64,000 nucleotides of DNA from Cystobacter ferrugineus (lineage in GTDB: Bacteria > Myxococcota > Myxococcia > Myxococcales > Myxococcaceae), in NCBI RefSeq assembly GCF_001887355.1, contig NZ_MPIN01000008.1:51935-115934 (forward strand), in the 5' to 3' direction. Below, one piece after another: positions 8,361 through 18,649 of this stretch (position 1 is its first letter; each line of letters opens with the position of its first letter). The notes below the pieces were generated by a model. The model worked only from the letters and a program-made list of their open reading frames with translations. It made no database searches and was not told where the DNA came from. The position numbers and the translations under genes were made by a program.

Positions 8361-9074
8361 ATGAGCACCCAAGCTGCTACCGCCGACGCCCCTTCCCAGA
8401 AGACGCCCTTCATCCAGTCCCGTCTGGGCTCGTTCCTCGCCGTGGTGCCGCTGAGCATCTGGGTGGTGAACCACCTGTGGGACAACCTCGCCGCCTTCCA
8501 GGGCGCCCAGGCCTGGCAGTCCGCGGTGACCGAGTACAAGCACCCGTACGCGCAGATCTTCACCTTCATCATCGTGCTGCTGCCCCTGCTCATCCACACC
8601 GTGTGGGGCGTGGCGCGGCTGTTCAGCTTCCGGCCGAACCTGGGCGCCTACCCCAACTACGGCAACCTCAAGTACATCCTCCAGCGCGCCGCGGCCGTGG
8701 GCGTGCTCGGCTTCCTCGGGGCCCACATCTGGCTGGCCTTCCTCCAGCCGCGGCTGGTGTTCGGCGCGGCCGAGCCCTTCGCCGCCATCGCCTACGAGAT
8801 GCACTGGCACACGCCCACCCTCATCGTCTACGTGCTGGGCATCCTCGGCACCGCGTACCACCTGGCCAACGGCCTCCAGGGCTTCGCCATGGGCTGGGGC
8901 ATCCTGGCCAGTGAACGCTCCATGCGCCGCTTCGAGCCGTGGTCCATCGGCATCTTCCTCGTGCTGCTCGCCCTTGGCTGGGGCGCGCTCTTCGCCATGT
9001 ACAAGGCCGGTGGCACCGACGCCGTCGTCCAGGAGCGCAACGCCATCCTCAAGACGAGGGGCGACATGCACTGA
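8361..9074 (+). CDS. sdhC: succinate dehydrogenase cytochrome b558 subunit (SdhC)
   Basis: 237 aa inner-membrane protein with five hydrophobic segments and conserved His residues suitable for two hemes (VNHLWDN, LLIHTVWG, GAHIWLAF, MHWHTPT, YHLANG). This is the Bacillus-type di-heme anchor that passes electrons between succinate dehydrogenase and quinone. In most genomes it is followed by sdhA and sdhB. Here a hairpin and then the oppositely oriented ssb gene follow, so the catalytic subunits are encoded elsewhere. The ATG at 8361 is preferred over upstream starts because the family begins with this short polar tail. Confidence 0.92.
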   Translation: MSTQAATADAPSQKTPFIQSRLGSFLAVVPLSIWVVNHLWDNLAAFQGAQAWQSAVTEYKHPYAQIFTFIIVLLPLLIHTVWGVARLFSFRPNLGAYPNYGNLKYILQRAAAVGVLGFLGAHIWLAFLQPRLVFGAAEPFAAIAYEMHWHTPTLIVYVLGILGTAYHLANGLQGFAMGWGILASERSMRRFEPWSIGIFLVLLALGWGALFAMYKAGGTDAVVQERNAILKTRGDMH

Positions 9075-9114
9075 GTGGGTTGGGGCGCTCCCCCCTCTCG
9101 AGCGCCCGCAACGA

Positions 9115-9156
9115 CAACGGCCGCCCCGGTCTCCCGGGAGCGGCCGTTGGTGTTTC
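9115..9156 (+). terminator. hairpin between sdhC and ssb
   Basis: Perfect 10-bp arms 9115-9124 and 9140-9149 (CAACGGCCGC and its complement) with a GC-rich loop, followed on the plus strand by GTGTTTC. Probable terminator for sdhC; with both genes converging here it may serve both. The T tract is weak. Confidence 0.6.
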
Positions 9157-9167
9157 AGGGGCAGGCC

Positions 9168-9689
<522 letters not shown>

Positions 9690-9870
9690 GATGCCGTCCT
9701 TTCTCGAGCACCGGCCCACCACGGGCCGGTTACCTACATCCAAGAGCGGGAATGCCGCTCGCGCCACTTCCCTACCATAAGGGGCTGACAAGCACCTGAA
9801 CAGGGCTTCAGCCCCCTCGCTTCCCGGACGCTCGGAGGAAGGGAGGGAGGGAAGGCGAGCGGGCGGGCCC

Positions 9871-12096
9871 TCACCCGCCGGGACGGGTCTCCGAGAGGCC
9901 ACTGCCGATGACGGGCGGCGAGGCCAGCACGGGGGAGCCCAGGGGCGGCTCGGCCCGGGGCGCCTTGGCCTCGGCGACCTTGCGCGACATCAGGCCCTCG
10001 AGCGAGCGGGAGAACTCCGCCACCTTGGGATCCGACGCGCCCAGGCTCTTGCGCAGCGCCTTCCAGAAGGGGTGGTCCGCCTCTCCGGCCCGCACGAGGC
10101 CGCGCGCGAGCAGCGTGGTGGCCGCCTCGCGATCCTTGTCGCTCGCGGCACGCAGCGCCAGCACCAGATCCTCGGGCGCCGAGCGGGCGATGGCGCCCAG
10201 GCCCTCGGCCATCTCCCCCTCGGCGAGGTTGTCACCCGCGGAGGCCCCGGCCAGCTCGGCGACGCGCGAGAGCGCCTCGGCATTGCCGCTCGCGGCCAGC
10301 TCCACGAGGCTGCCCAGCCCCGGCACCTCCACCGACAACTCCCGCGCCACGGTGCGCAACCGGCCGTACACCTCCGCGCCCGCCGAGTAGCTGTCCAGGA
10401 GCGTGCGCACCCCGAGGTAGTCCTGGGGGTTGGACTGGTAGAGGCCCTCGGCCACCACCGCGCGCACCGCCGGGTCCTTCTCGCTGCGCCACGCGGTGCG
10501 CAGGAAGCCGATGTTGCGCGGGTCATGCTGGCTGCTCAGGGCGAGGTACGTCTTCACCCGGCTGCTCATCTCGCCCATGGGGCTGCTGGACTTCTCGCCG
10601 CTGGCGAGCTCGGCCACCGCGCGCCCGGGGCCCATCGTCGAGCCCACCGAGGCCACCGCCGTGCCCAGCGCGTCCAGGCCGCGCACCACCGGCCCCGAGC
10701 GGCCCGGATAGTCGTTCACCATCATGGAGAAGATGAACTTCTCGCCGCCCGCCGCCTGCACGTAGCCGCTGAGCGCCGACACGTTCTCCAGCGTGCCCGT
10801 CTTGGCGCGCAGCCGGCCCACCGCCTCGGTGCCGTCGAAGCGGTACCTGAGCGTGCCGTCCTTGCCGGCGATGCCCAGCGAGGACAGGTACTCGGGCGCG
10901 AGCGGGAAGCGCTCGTACATGTAGCGGAGGATCCGGTCGAGCTGCGTGGCGGAGAAGCGGTTGGCGTCGTTGAGCCCGCTGCCGTTCTTCATCACGTAGG
11001 TGCCGCGGGGGATGCCCACCTCGCGCGCGAGGAAGTCCTCCACCACGTCCAGCCCCTTGGCGAACGAGCCCGGAGCGCCGCGTGCCTCCGCGCCCATCGT
11101 CTTGAGGAGCGTCTCGGCGATGAAGTTGCTCGACAGCTTGTTGAGCCGCTTGAGGACGACGTCGAAGGTGTCCGAGTGCGCCACGAACACGAGCCTGGCG
11201 CGCTGCGGCGTCAGCCCCGCCTTCACCTTGCCCTTCACCTTGACGCCCCGCGCCACCAGCATCTGCTTGAGCGTCTGGCCGAAGTAGAGCGGCGGGTTGT
11301 CGATCTTCTTGTACACGGTCATGGCGCCGCCGGCCTCGGGCACCTGGCCGCGCACGATGATCTTCTGCTGCGCGCCCGCCGCGTCCGACGACACCGAGAA
11401 GCGGCGCGCCCGCCGGTCTCCCGTGGTGAGCGCGTTCTCCACCACGAAGTAGTCGCTGGGCGGCTCGACCTCCACCACCCCCTTGGCGCCCAAGCGCTCA
11501 CCGGGACGCAGGAAGACACCCACCGCGTTCCAGTTCAGGCTCAGGGCCCCCGTGGGGGCCATGTAGGCCCGATCCGAGTCCTCCTGGTCATACCCCGGAG
11601 GGGTGCGCTCGTCGTCGAACCACGCCTCGTCCACGACGATGTCCTGCACCTCGCGCAGGCCCGTGTGGAACAGGTCGCCCACCATGCCGTACAGGCGCTC
11701 GGTGGTGATGGAGGGGTCTCCCTTGCCCCGCACGTAGAGCGTCTTGGCCTTGAGGCCATCGGACTCCGCCTCCACGAGGAACTCGGTCTCGAAGCGGAAC
11801 TCGGGCCCGAGCGTGGAGAGCGCCGCCGCGGACGTGACGAGCTTCACGTTGGAGGCGGGGTTGAGCAGCTCGTCCGCGTTGTGGCTGAACACCACCGCGC
11901 CGTCGTCGAGGCTCATCATGTGGACGCCCACACGGCTGGCATTGAGTGGGTCGCGCTGCAGCACCTGCAACAACGACGCCTTGAGGGCCTCGCGCTCGGC
12001 GCGCTTCTTGTCATCCGCGGCGGCACTCACGCGCGGATGGGCGACGAAAATGGCAATCGTCACGGCCAAGAGGGTTCTGGCTCGGGGGACCTGCAC
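9871..12096 (-). CDS. dacB: D-alanyl-D-alanine carboxypeptidase/endopeptidase, PBP4 family
   Basis: 741 aa periplasmic peptidase S13 that trims and cuts peptidoglycan cross-links. The catalytic motifs are SNVK (SxxK), SSNF (SxN) and KTG (in AKTGTLEN). A GTG start at 12096 is preferred because GGAG lies five bases before it and it gives a clean signal peptide (basic RAR, hydrophobic core, cut after VSA). An ATG at 12123 is the alternative and has no ribosome site. After the KTG box the protein carries an extra C-terminal region of about 200 residues of Ala/Leu-rich helices resembling HEAT repeats, not part of standard PBP4. Confidence 0.9.
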   Translation of the reverse strand: MQVPRARTLLAVTIAIFVAHPRVSAAADDKKRAEREALKASLLQVLQRDPLNASRVGVHMMSLDDGAVVFSHNADELLNPASNVKLVTSAAALSTLGPEFRFETEFLVEAESDGLKAKTLYVRGKGDPSITTERLYGMVGDLFHTGLREVQDIVVDEAWFDDERTPPGYDQEDSDRAYMAPTGALSLNWNAVGVFLRPGERLGAKGVVEVEPPSDYFVVENALTTGDRRARRFSVSSDAAGAQQKIIVRGQVPEAGGAMTVYKKIDNPPLYFGQTLKQMLVARGVKVKGKVKAGLTPQRARLVFVAHSDTFDVVLKRLNKLSSNFIAETLLKTMGAEARGAPGSFAKGLDVVEDFLAREVGIPRGTYVMKNGSGLNDANRFSATQLDRILRYMYERFPLAPEYLSSLGIAGKDGTLRYRFDGTEAVGRLRAKTGTLENVSALSGYVQAAGGEKFIFSMMVNDYPGRSGPVVRGLDALGTAVASVGSTMGPGRAVAELASGEKSSSPMGEMSSRVKTYLALSSQHDPRNIGFLRTAWRSEKDPAVRAVVAEGLYQSNPQDYLGVRTLLDSYSAGAEVYGRLRTVARELSVEVPGLGSLVELAASGNAEALSRVAELAGASAGDNLAEGEMAEGLGAIARSAPEDLVLALRAASDKDREAATTLLARGLVRAGEADHPFWKALRKSLGASDPKVAEFSRSLEGLMSRKVAEAKAPRAEPPLGSPVLASPPVIGSGLSETRPGG

Positions 12097-12281
12097 ACAC
12101 TCTCCAGGGAAGGTGATGGGCATTATGAAAGGGGGAGTCTGGGGCGGCAAGGGAGACACTTCCGAGCACCCCGACTCTGGGGTGCCCGGCCTTCCACCAG
12201 GCGGCAAAGCATGCTCGCGCGGGGCCGGGAATTGATCGCTGGCCAACGCGAGGAGCCGGCGGCGGAAGGAGAAGGAATCGG

Positions 12282-13073
12282 CTACCAGGCAACGGGCTGG
12301 CGATCCCGGAAGAACCCTCCAGTGGGGCCATCCGGAGGGAGGAGCGCCGCCCACACGAGGGTGTCGGCCCCCTGCTCCACATCGCGCAGGGCCCGGGGTC
12401 CACCCATGCGCGTGCGCACCCAGCCCGGACAGACGGCGTTGATGAGGACGCGCCGGGGTCTCAACTCCTCGGCGAGCAACCGGGTAAGCGCGTTGAGGCC
12501 CAGCTTCGAGACGCGGTAGGCCGAGCCCGGCCAGCCCTTCTGCTCATACTGACCGGCGCGCACGTCCCGGGCGAATTCGTCCACCCAGGCGACCAGCGCG
12601 TCCTTCGAGGTGGGAGGATCGATGCGCTGGCGCAGGGCGGGCGTCAGGCCCTCCAACACGCCCATCCCACTGGACACCATGACGATGCGGCCGTGTTCCC
12701 GCATGAGCGGCAGCAGGTGTTCGGTGACGCGCAACGCGCCCGTGAAGTTGACGGCGAGCGTGCGCTCGACGACATCCGCGTTGAAGCCCTCCAGGGCGAT
12801 GCCCGCGTTGTTGACGAGCGCCGCGAGCCGCAGCTCCTGACGCCCGAGTCGATCGGCCAACTGGGCGATGCTCTCCGGGGAGGTGACGTCCAGGGGCTCG
12901 AAGGTCACGTCGAGGCCCTCTTCACGCAACGCGGCGGTGGCCCTGGCCCCCTCGGCGATGTCCCGGGCCGAGAGCAACACCCGCAGGCCCCGCTGACCGA
13001 GCTGCCGGCAGACCTCGAACCCCAGTCCCCGATTGCCGCCCGTCACGAGCGCCACTCCCGTCGCCTTGTCCAT
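12282..13073 (-). CDS. short-chain dehydrogenase/reductase, carbonyl-reductase type
   Basis: 263 aa NAD(P)-dependent oxidoreductase. The Rossmann motif GGNRGLG is at residue 12, NNAG follows, and the catalytic Ser-Tyr-Lys set is read as VSSGMG and YRVSK. The insert between Ser and Tyr and the tail resemble eukaryotic-type carbonyl reductases (CBR1-like). GAGGAG before the ATG supports the start. The substrate is unknown. Stands alone, divergent from the transporter remnant. Confidence 0.88.
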   Translation of the reverse strand: MDKATGVALVTGGNRGLGFEVCRQLGQRGLRVLLSARDIAEGARATAALREEGLDVTFEPLDVTSPESIAQLADRLGRQELRLAALVNNAGIALEGFNADVVERTLAVNFTGALRVTEHLLPLMREHGRIVMVSSGMGVLEGLTPALRQRIDPPTSKDALVAWVDEFARDVRAGQYEQKGWPGSAYRVSKLGLNALTRLLAEELRPRRVLINAVCPGWVRTRMGGPRALRDVEQGADTLVWAALLPPDGPTGGFFRDRQPVAW

Positions 13074-13169
13074 GGACCCACTCCTCTGGTGAGAAGGGAA
13101 GAGTAATGATGGACGGAAGCACGGGTAGGGGCACGCGCGCGGCGTGTTCTGTGTCACAACGCTCCTTCC

Positions 13170-14389
13170 ATGCTCCCGCCACTCCGATCCGCCCACCTGG
13201 GGCTCGTCATGGCGCGCGTCATGGCGCTCGTCGTCGCGCTCGGGAGCGGCTGCCGCGCCGAGCCACCCCCCGAGGGCATCACCGTGCTCAGCGAGGCGCC
13301 GCCCGACACAGCCTCGACAGCCGGCTCGCGCTCACGGCGATGGGCCAGCGGCTGTCCCAGTTGCTCACCCCCGGCCTCGTCACCGTCGATGACAGCGGCC
13401 GGCCCGTGCCCGACCTCGCCGAGTCCTTCCGGGAGCTGAGCCCCACGCTCGTGGAGTTCACCCTGCGACCGGGACTCACCTTCCACGACGGCGGTCCCCT
13501 CACCGCCTGGGACGTGAAGGCCACCTACGACAGTGTGCGAGAGCCCGCGCTCGCGAGCCCCCGGGCCGAGCGCTACTCGGCGGTCGAGTGGGTGGAGGTG
13601 AAGAACGCGCGCACGGTGCGCTTCCACCTGCGCCAACCCTTCGCGCCCCTGCTGGCGGACCTGTCGCTGGGCATCCTCCCGGCCCGGCGTGCGTCGGCCG
13701 CCTTCAAGCAGGCCCAGGACGAGGCCCCCGTGGGCGCGGGCCCCTTCCGCTTCCCCGGGCCCAGGGGCTCAGCGCGCGGCGCGTGCTCTGGCGCCACGCC
13801 CTGCGCAATGCCCTCCTGCCGCTGCTCACCGTGCTGGGGCTCGAGTTCGGTGCCCTGCTGGGCGGGGCCATCGTCACCGAGAAGGTCTTCGCCTGGCCCG
13901 GCATGGGTACCCTGCTGCTGTCCGCCATCGAGCGGCGCGACTACAACACCGTGCGCGCCACCGTGCTCGTCTTCACCGGCCTTGAGCCTCACCGGGTGGA
14001 CCGGCTACGCCCGGCTGGCGCGCGCCCAGATGCTCACCCTGCGCGAGCGCGACTACGTGCGGGCCGCGCGTGCGCTCGGGGCCAGCGACGCGCACATCCT
14101 CTGGTACCACGTGCTGCCCAATGCCGCGGGGCCACTGATCATCCAGGCCACCTCCGCCCTGCCGGGCACCCTCCTCGCCGGGTCCTCGCTCAGCTTCCTC
14201 GGGCTCGGCGCGCCCCCCGGGGACGCCGTCCTGGGGAGCACTGGTGGATCAGGGCACCCAGTACCTCCTCGTGGCGCCCCATGTCGCGCTCTTTCCCGGA
14301 CTGGTCCTGGCGCTCGCGGTGCTCGGCTTTCACCTGCTCGGCGACGCGGTGCGCGATACGTTAGATCCCGGCATGCGGAACGCCGATGA
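13170..14389 (+). pseudogene. decayed oligopeptide/dipeptide ABC transporter genes (DppA-DppB-DppC fragments)
   Basis: Pieces of three transporter proteins lie end to end in all three forward frames. About 13170-13305: lipoprotein signal and first residues of a family 5 solute-binding protein. From about 13310 in another frame: more of the same protein (FHDGGPLTAWDVKATYD, then VGAGPFRF). Near 13775 it breaks off and a DppB-type permease tail follows in a third frame (RHALRNALLPLLTVLGLEFG, then EKVFAWPG). From about 13985 a DppC-type permease tail appears (GYARLARAQ, RDYVRAARALGA, HVLPNAAGP). A last frame change near 14225 leads to FHLLGDAVRDTLDP. Large internal deletions and at least three frameshifts rule out a working transporter. 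It ends ten bases before the next gene. Confidence 0.88.
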
Positions 14390-14399
14390 CAGGAGAGCC

Positions 14400-14852
14400 A
14401 TGCTGACGTGGAAGTGGAAGACGTTCGCGGAGCTGACACCCGACGAGCTGTACCTGGCGCTCGAGCTGCGCCAGCAGGTGTTCGTGGTGGAGCAGCGCAG
14501 CATCTATCTGGACGCGGATGGCTATGATCGAAGCGCCTACCACCTGCTCGGGATGGAGGACCAACCGGAGGCGCCCTGGCTCGCGGCCTACCTGCGCGTG
14601 CTGCCCCCCAAGACGAAGTACCCGCAGGCGAGCCTGGGCCGGGTGGTGGTCGCCCCCGAGGCGCGGCGTCACGGCCATGGACGGGTGCTGGTGCAGAAGG
14701 GCATCGACTTCATCGAGGCGCGCTACCCGCGCGTGCCCATCCGCATCGGTGCCCAGAACCACCTGCGCGCCTTCTACGAGGACTTCGGTTTCCGGGTGAT
14801 GGGCGACGTCTACGACGAGGACGGCATCCCCCATGTCGACATGGTGCGCTGA
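14400..14852 (+). CDS. GNAT acetyltransferase, ElaA family
   Basis: 150 aa acetyl-CoA-dependent acyltransferase. The acetyl-CoA loop is readable in VVVAPEARRHGHGR (about residues 80-94). The N-terminal LYLALELRQQVFVVEQ stretch is typical of the ElaA group. AGGAG five bases before the ATG at 14400 sets the start; the same frame upstream is the dead permease. The substrate is unknown. Followed by dtd after 30 bases, so probably co-transcribed. Confidence 0.9.
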   Translation: MLTWKWKTFAELTPDELYLALELRQQVFVVEQRSIYLDADGYDRSAYHLLGMEDQPEAPWLAAYLRVLPPKTKYPQASLGRVVVAPEARRHGHGRVLVQKGIDFIEARYPRVPIRIGAQNHLRAFYEDFGFRVMGDVYDEDGIPHVDMVR

Positions 14853-14882
14853 GCCGCGCCGCGCGAGGGAAGGAGAGGCACG

Positions 14883-15350
14883 ATGAAGGCAGTGGTGCAG
14901 CGGGTACTCGAGGCCTCCGTCACGGTGGCGGGCGAGCGCGTGAGTCAGATGGGGCCGGGGCTGCTGGTGCTGCTCGGCGTGGGCCAGGGCGACACCGAGG
15001 CGGACGTGGCATGGATGGCGGACAAGCTCGCCACCCTGCGCATCTTCGAGGACGCCGCGGGCAAGATGAACCTGTCGCTGGAGGACACCTCGCGACAGCT
15101 CATCGTCGTCAGCCAGTTCACCCTCTACGGAGACACGCGCAAGGGCCGCCGGCCCAGCTTCATCGAGGCCATGGAGCCGGTGGGGGCCAAGGCGCTCTAT
15201 GAGCGCGTGTGCGAGGTGCTGCGCGCCCGCGGCCTCACCGTGGGTACCGGCGTCTTCGCCGCGGACATGAAGGTGGCGCTCGTCAACGACGGCCCCGTCA
15301 CGCTCCTGCTGGAGACTCCCCCGAAGGCGCCTGCTCCGGCTCCTCGTTGA
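14883..15350 (+). CDS. dtd: D-aminoacyl-tRNA deacylase
   Basis: 155 aa proofreading enzyme that removes D-amino acids (and glycine from tRNA-Ala) from tRNA. Signature segments are [17 protein letters not shown] (about residues 77-93) and [10 protein letters not shown] near the end, which carry the active-site Thr and the cross-subunit Gly-Pro. Usual family length. Its last 53 bases overlap the end of the convergent gene 15298-16176. Confidence 0.96.
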   Translation: MKAVVQRVLEASVTVAGERVSQMGPGLLVLLGVGQGDTEADVAWMADKLATLRIFEDAAGKMNLSLEDTSRQLIVVSQFTLYGDTRKGRRPSFIEAMEPVGAKALYERVCEVLRARGLTVGTGVFAADMKVALVNDGPVTLLLETPPKAPAPAPR

Positions 15351-16176
15351 GCGGGCGAATCACGTGCGCCACCAGGCCCGCTTCCTCCCGGGCCGCCTCG
15401 CGCACGAGCGCCGCCAGCAAGCCGATGCGCTCGGCCCACGCGCCGCCCTGGGGCCCCGCCAGCGGCTCCGACAGCGCCGGACACTCGGTGGACTGGCCCA
15501 GCAACCAGGCCCGCACCGCCTCCCACTCCGCGGGAGGCTCCGCCGCCTCGAGCCGCTCGCGCTCGCGCTCCAGCAACCGCTCCAGCTTGGACTCGAGCTG
15601 CGCGCTCCATTGCGCCACCGTGCTCGCCGGCCGCCACGCCCAGTCCGCGAAGGCATACTGCTGGCGCGACGCGTACTCGCCCCGCCCCAGGGTGGAGAAG
15701 ACGCGATCCGGCGGGAAGGACGGGAAGGGCTCCCACTGGCCGCCAATCAGCGACGCGAGCCCCAGGTCCGCCACCGGGTAGCGCCGGAAGCCCTCGCGCC
15801 GGCCATGCGAGGCACGCGCCTGCGCGTACGGGTAGGAGGGATCCTCCAGCATCAGCGCCAGGTGCAGGGCCTCGTCCCAGTCGCCCACGTAGCCCGGGCG
15901 CTCGCCCAGCACCCGCCAGCCCGAGGGGCCAGGCCCCCAGTGCAACCGCGTGAGCCTGTCCACCAGCGCCACCCAGGACGTCTGCTCCACGCCCCCGAGC
16001 CCACCGCCGATATGTGACGCGAGCAGCTTGCCGGCCAAGAGGCTCGTCTCGTCGTCGTCGAGCTGCCCCAGTAGGGATTGCAACGCGCTGGCCGAGTCAC
16101 TCATCGCGAGCGACAGGAAGGACAGCACCTGCTCATGGAAGAAGCGGTCGTTGACCGGCCGAAGGACCAGATCCAT
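15298..16176 (-). CDS. unknown protein, 292 aa
   Basis: No family recognised. Soluble, Trp-rich, with an N-terminal [20 protein letters not shown] stretch, a mid-region [10 protein letters not shown] and a helix-forming Glu/Arg run (about residues 205-235) that may be a short coiled coil. Codon use is like the neighbours and the start is upstream of a conserved-looking N-terminus, so it is a real gene. It overlaps dtd tail to tail by 53 bases and lies 23 bases downstream of ptsN on the other flank. Confidence 0.75.
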   Translation of the reverse strand: MDLVLRPVNDRFFHEQVLSFLSLAMSDSASALQSLLGQLDDDETSLLAGKLLASHIGGGLGGVEQTSWVALVDRLTRLHWGPGPSGWRVLGERPGYVGDWDEALHLALMLEDPSYPYAQARASHGRREGFRRYPVADLGLASLIGGQWEPFPSFPPDRVFSTLGRGEYASRQQYAFADWAWRPASTVAQWSAQLESKLERLLERERERLEAAEPPAEWEAVRAWLLGQSTECPALSEPLAGPQGGAWAERIGLLAALVREAAREEAGLVAHVIRPLNEEPEQAPSGESPAGA

Positions 16177-16199
16177 CCCCGCCAGCCTACCACGGCCCC

Positions 16200-16661
16200 T
16201 CAGGGCCGAGCGTCTTCCTGGACGATGAGGGCGTGAATGGCCTCGACGGTGGACGCTTCGAGGATGGAAGCGCGGAAGCGTGGATTTTTGAAGAGACGCG
16301 AGATCCGCGCGAGCGCCTTGAGGTGCACGCCCGCGCTGTTCTCCGGGGCCACCAGGGCGAAGAAGAGGTGCGTGGACTTGCCGTCGATGGCCTCGAAGTC
16401 GACGCCCTGACGCGACACGCCGAAGGCGGCCACGAGCTGACCGAGCCCCGGCAGCTTGCCGTGGGGAATGGCCACGCCCTCGCCGATGCCGGTGGAGCCA
16501 AGCTTCTCGCGCTCGCGAAGCACCTCCACCAGCCGCTCGGCCTTCAATGTCGGATGGGCACGGGCGAGTGCCGCGCTCAATTCGCGCAACACCTCTTGCT
16601 TGTCCCGGGCCTTCAGGTCCGAGACGATGGCTGGTGGGCTGAGGAACTCGGAGATTCGCAA
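16200..16661 (-). CDS. ptsN: nitrogen PTS enzyme IIA (PtsN)
   Basis: 153 aa phosphoprotein of the nitrogen phosphotransferase system. The phosphorylated His is in GVAIPHGKL (about residue 66). In other bacteria it links carbon/nitrogen state and potassium transport to sigma-54 regulation, and sits downstream of rpoN and hpf, as it does here at a distance. A TTG start at 16661 is chosen: it gives the family N-terminus (RISEFLSP) and has GGGAG seven bases upstream. An ORF extends further upstream but codes Arg-rich nonsense. Confidence 0.92.
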   Translation of the reverse strand: MRISEFLSPPAIVSDLKARDKQEVLRELSAALARAHPTLKAERLVEVLREREKLGSTGIGEGVAIPHGKLPGLGQLVAAFGVSRQGVDFEAIDGKSTHLFFALVAPENSAGVHLKALARISRLFKNPRFRASILEASTVEAIHALIVQEDARP

Positions 16662-16852
16662 GCTGCGCTCCCGGCGGTGGCGCTCCCTGCGCGGGCAATT
16701 ACTCCTGGCCCTGCATTCGCGCAAGGGTCGCCTGCCCTCCTTCGCGACTCCTTGTCCGTTTGTCCGTCTTCGCGTGCTCCACGCTTCTTCGGTGCCCGGA
16801 AGTGGCCGGAAGATGGAGGGGGTGGAAGGGCTCGTCTAGTCTCCATGGCAAC

Positions 16853-18619
16853 GTGTCCCTCCGGCCCCCGCACGCCCTCGCGCTCCCCCTCGCCCTGCTG
16901 CTGGGGGCGTGTACCCTGGCGCCGGCTCCGCGCCCGGCCCCCTCCTCCCCACCACCGCTCCCCGCGCTCCCCCTCGTCGTCCCCGTCCCGGTGGACGCGC
17001 TCGCCGAGGAGGTGGAGCGGCTGCTCTCCGGCCTCTCCCTCGAGGACAAGGTGGGACAACTGATGATGGTGGGCATCGGGGGGCGCGCGGTGGATGGCAC
17101 CGTGGAGGCCCTGGTGCGCGGCCACCGGGTGGGGGGCATCTGCCTCTTCAAACACAACATCTCCGACGGCCAGCAGGTGGCCCGGCTCAACCAGGACCTG
17201 CGCGGGCTGCTCGCCGACGGCATCCCCCCCTTCCTCGCGCTGGACCAGGAGGGGGGCAACGTCGTGCGGGTGAAGGACGGCGTGGTGGTGTTGCCGGGCA
17301 ACATGGCCCTGGGGGCCACGCGCTCGGCGGAGCTCGCCTACGCGGCGGGACATGCCCAGGCGGAGGACCTGCGGAGGCTGGGCTTCAACATGAACCTGGC
17401 GCCGGTGCTGGACGTCAACCTCAACCCGCGCAACCCCGTCATCGGCAGCCGCTCCTATGGTGACTCGATTCCCCTCGTGTCCGAGCTGGGGCGCGCCTTC
17501 GTGCGCGGCCAGCAGGACGCGGGGCTCGTCACCGTGGCCAAGCACTTCCCCGGCCATGGCGCCACGGACGCCGACAGCCACCGCGCGCTGCCCGTCATGC
17601 TCGAGTCGCGCGAGGAGGTGCTCGCCCAGATGGAGCCCTTCCGGGCCGTCATCCGCGAGGGGCTGGACGGGTTGATGACCGCGCACGTCGCCGTGCCCGC
17701 CCTGACGGGAGACGACGTGCCCGCCACCGTCCACCCCCGGGTGCTGCGCGGCCTGCTCCGCGAGCGGCTCGACTTCCAGGGTCTGGTCCTCACCGACGAG
17801 CTGGAGATGGAGCCCATCGCCCAACGCTACGGCGTGGGTCAGGCCGCCGTGCTGGCGGTGAACGCCGGCGCGGACATGGTGCTCGTGCCCTGGCACTCGG
17901 AGAAGAAGCGCGAGGTGCACGCGGCGCTCCTGTCCGCGGTGCGCAGTGGCGAGCTGTCCGCCTCCCGCCTGGATGAAGCGGTACGTCACATCCTCGCCAC
18001 CAAGGTGCGCCGGGGACTGTTCGCCCCGCCCCTCCCCATGGAGGAGCGTCTGGCCACCCCGCGTTCGGCCGAGCACGAGGAAGTGGCCCATCGCATCGCC
18101 CGCGCCGCCGTCACCCTGCTGCGCACCGACGGCGAGCACTTCCCCCTGCCCTCCGGCGTGCGCCTGGGCGTCATCACCGCCGAGGACTCGCTCGGTGAGG
18201 CCATCCGCGAGCGGGTGCCCGGGGCCCGGGTGCTGGACGTGCCCGCCTGGCCCTCGCGTGCCCAGCGCGCGCGCATGCGGCAGCGGGCCCGCGCCCTCGC
18301 GCTTCAGTCCGACGTGGTGGTGGTGGGGATGATCAACTCGCGCCAGTTGGAGCTCGTCACCCTGGCCGCCTCGCTCGGGCGCCCCGTGGTGCTCGTGTCC
18401 ATGGGCCTGCCCTACCTGGCCGAGCGAGCCACCGCGGCCCGGGCGGTGCTCGCCGTCTACTCGTACCAACCCACCGCCACCGAGGCCGCCGCGGCCGCGC
18501 TCTTCGGGGAGATTGGCACGCCGGGCCGGCTGCCCGTGGGCTTGAGCCGGCTCACCTTCGGGTACGGCCTGGAGGTGCCGCGCCGTCAACAGGCCACCGC
18601 CCCACCCGCCCCTCGGTGA
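16853..18619 (+). CDS. glycoside hydrolase family 3 lipoprotein (beta-N-acetylhexosaminidase-like)
   Basis: 588 aa. A GTG start gives a lipoprotein signal with lipobox LLLGAC, so the enzyme is membrane-anchored outside the cytoplasm. The catalytic barrel (about residues 60-400) has KHFPGHG, the mark of NagZ-type hexosaminidases, and the nucleophile Asp in TDELEM. A second alpha/beta domain of about 180 residues follows, longer than E. coli NagZ and like the two-domain enzymes of Gram-positives. Likely role is peptidoglycan or chitin fragment turnover. Transcribed divergently from ptsN; the 190 bp between them hold the promoters. An ATG at 16845 is in a different frame. Confidence 0.9.
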   Translation: MSLRPPHALALPLALLLGACTLAPAPRPAPSSPPPLPALPLVVPVPVDALAEEVERLLSGLSLEDKVGQLMMVGIGGRAVDGTVEALVRGHRVGGICLFKHNISDGQQVARLNQDLRGLLADGIPPFLALDQEGGNVVRVKDGVVVLPGNMALGATRSAELAYAAGHAQAEDLRRLGFNMNLAPVLDVNLNPRNPVIGSRSYGDSIPLVSELGRAFVRGQQDAGLVTVAKHFPGHGATDADSHRALPVMLESREEVLAQMEPFRAVIREGLDGLMTAHVAVPALTGDDVPATVHPRVLRGLLRERLDFQGLVLTDELEMEPIAQRYGVGQAAVLAVNAGADMVLVPWHSEKKREVHAALLSAVRSGELSASRLDEAVRHILATKVRRGLFAPPLPMEERLATPRSAEHEEVAHRIARAAVTLLRTDGEHFPLPSGVRLGVITAEDSLGEAIRERVPGARVLDVPAWPSRAQRARMRQRARALALQSDVVVVGMINSRQLELVTLAASLGRPVVLVSMGLPYLAERATAARAVLAVYSYQPTATEAAAAALFGEIGTPGRLPVGLSRLTFGYGLEVPRRQQATAPPAPR

Positions 18620-18649
18620 AGAGGCGGGCGGCGCGGCACGCCTCGAGCG

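Noticed and set aside
10072-12519. Plus-strand open frame of about 800 codons across dacB
   Set aside because: Antisense shadow of dacB; the minus-strand gene has complete catalytic motifs.
13106-14389. A single 427-aa fusion of binding protein and permease
   Set aside because: Only parts of the frame make sense; the DppB part lies in another frame and the ends in a third. Listed as a pseudogene.
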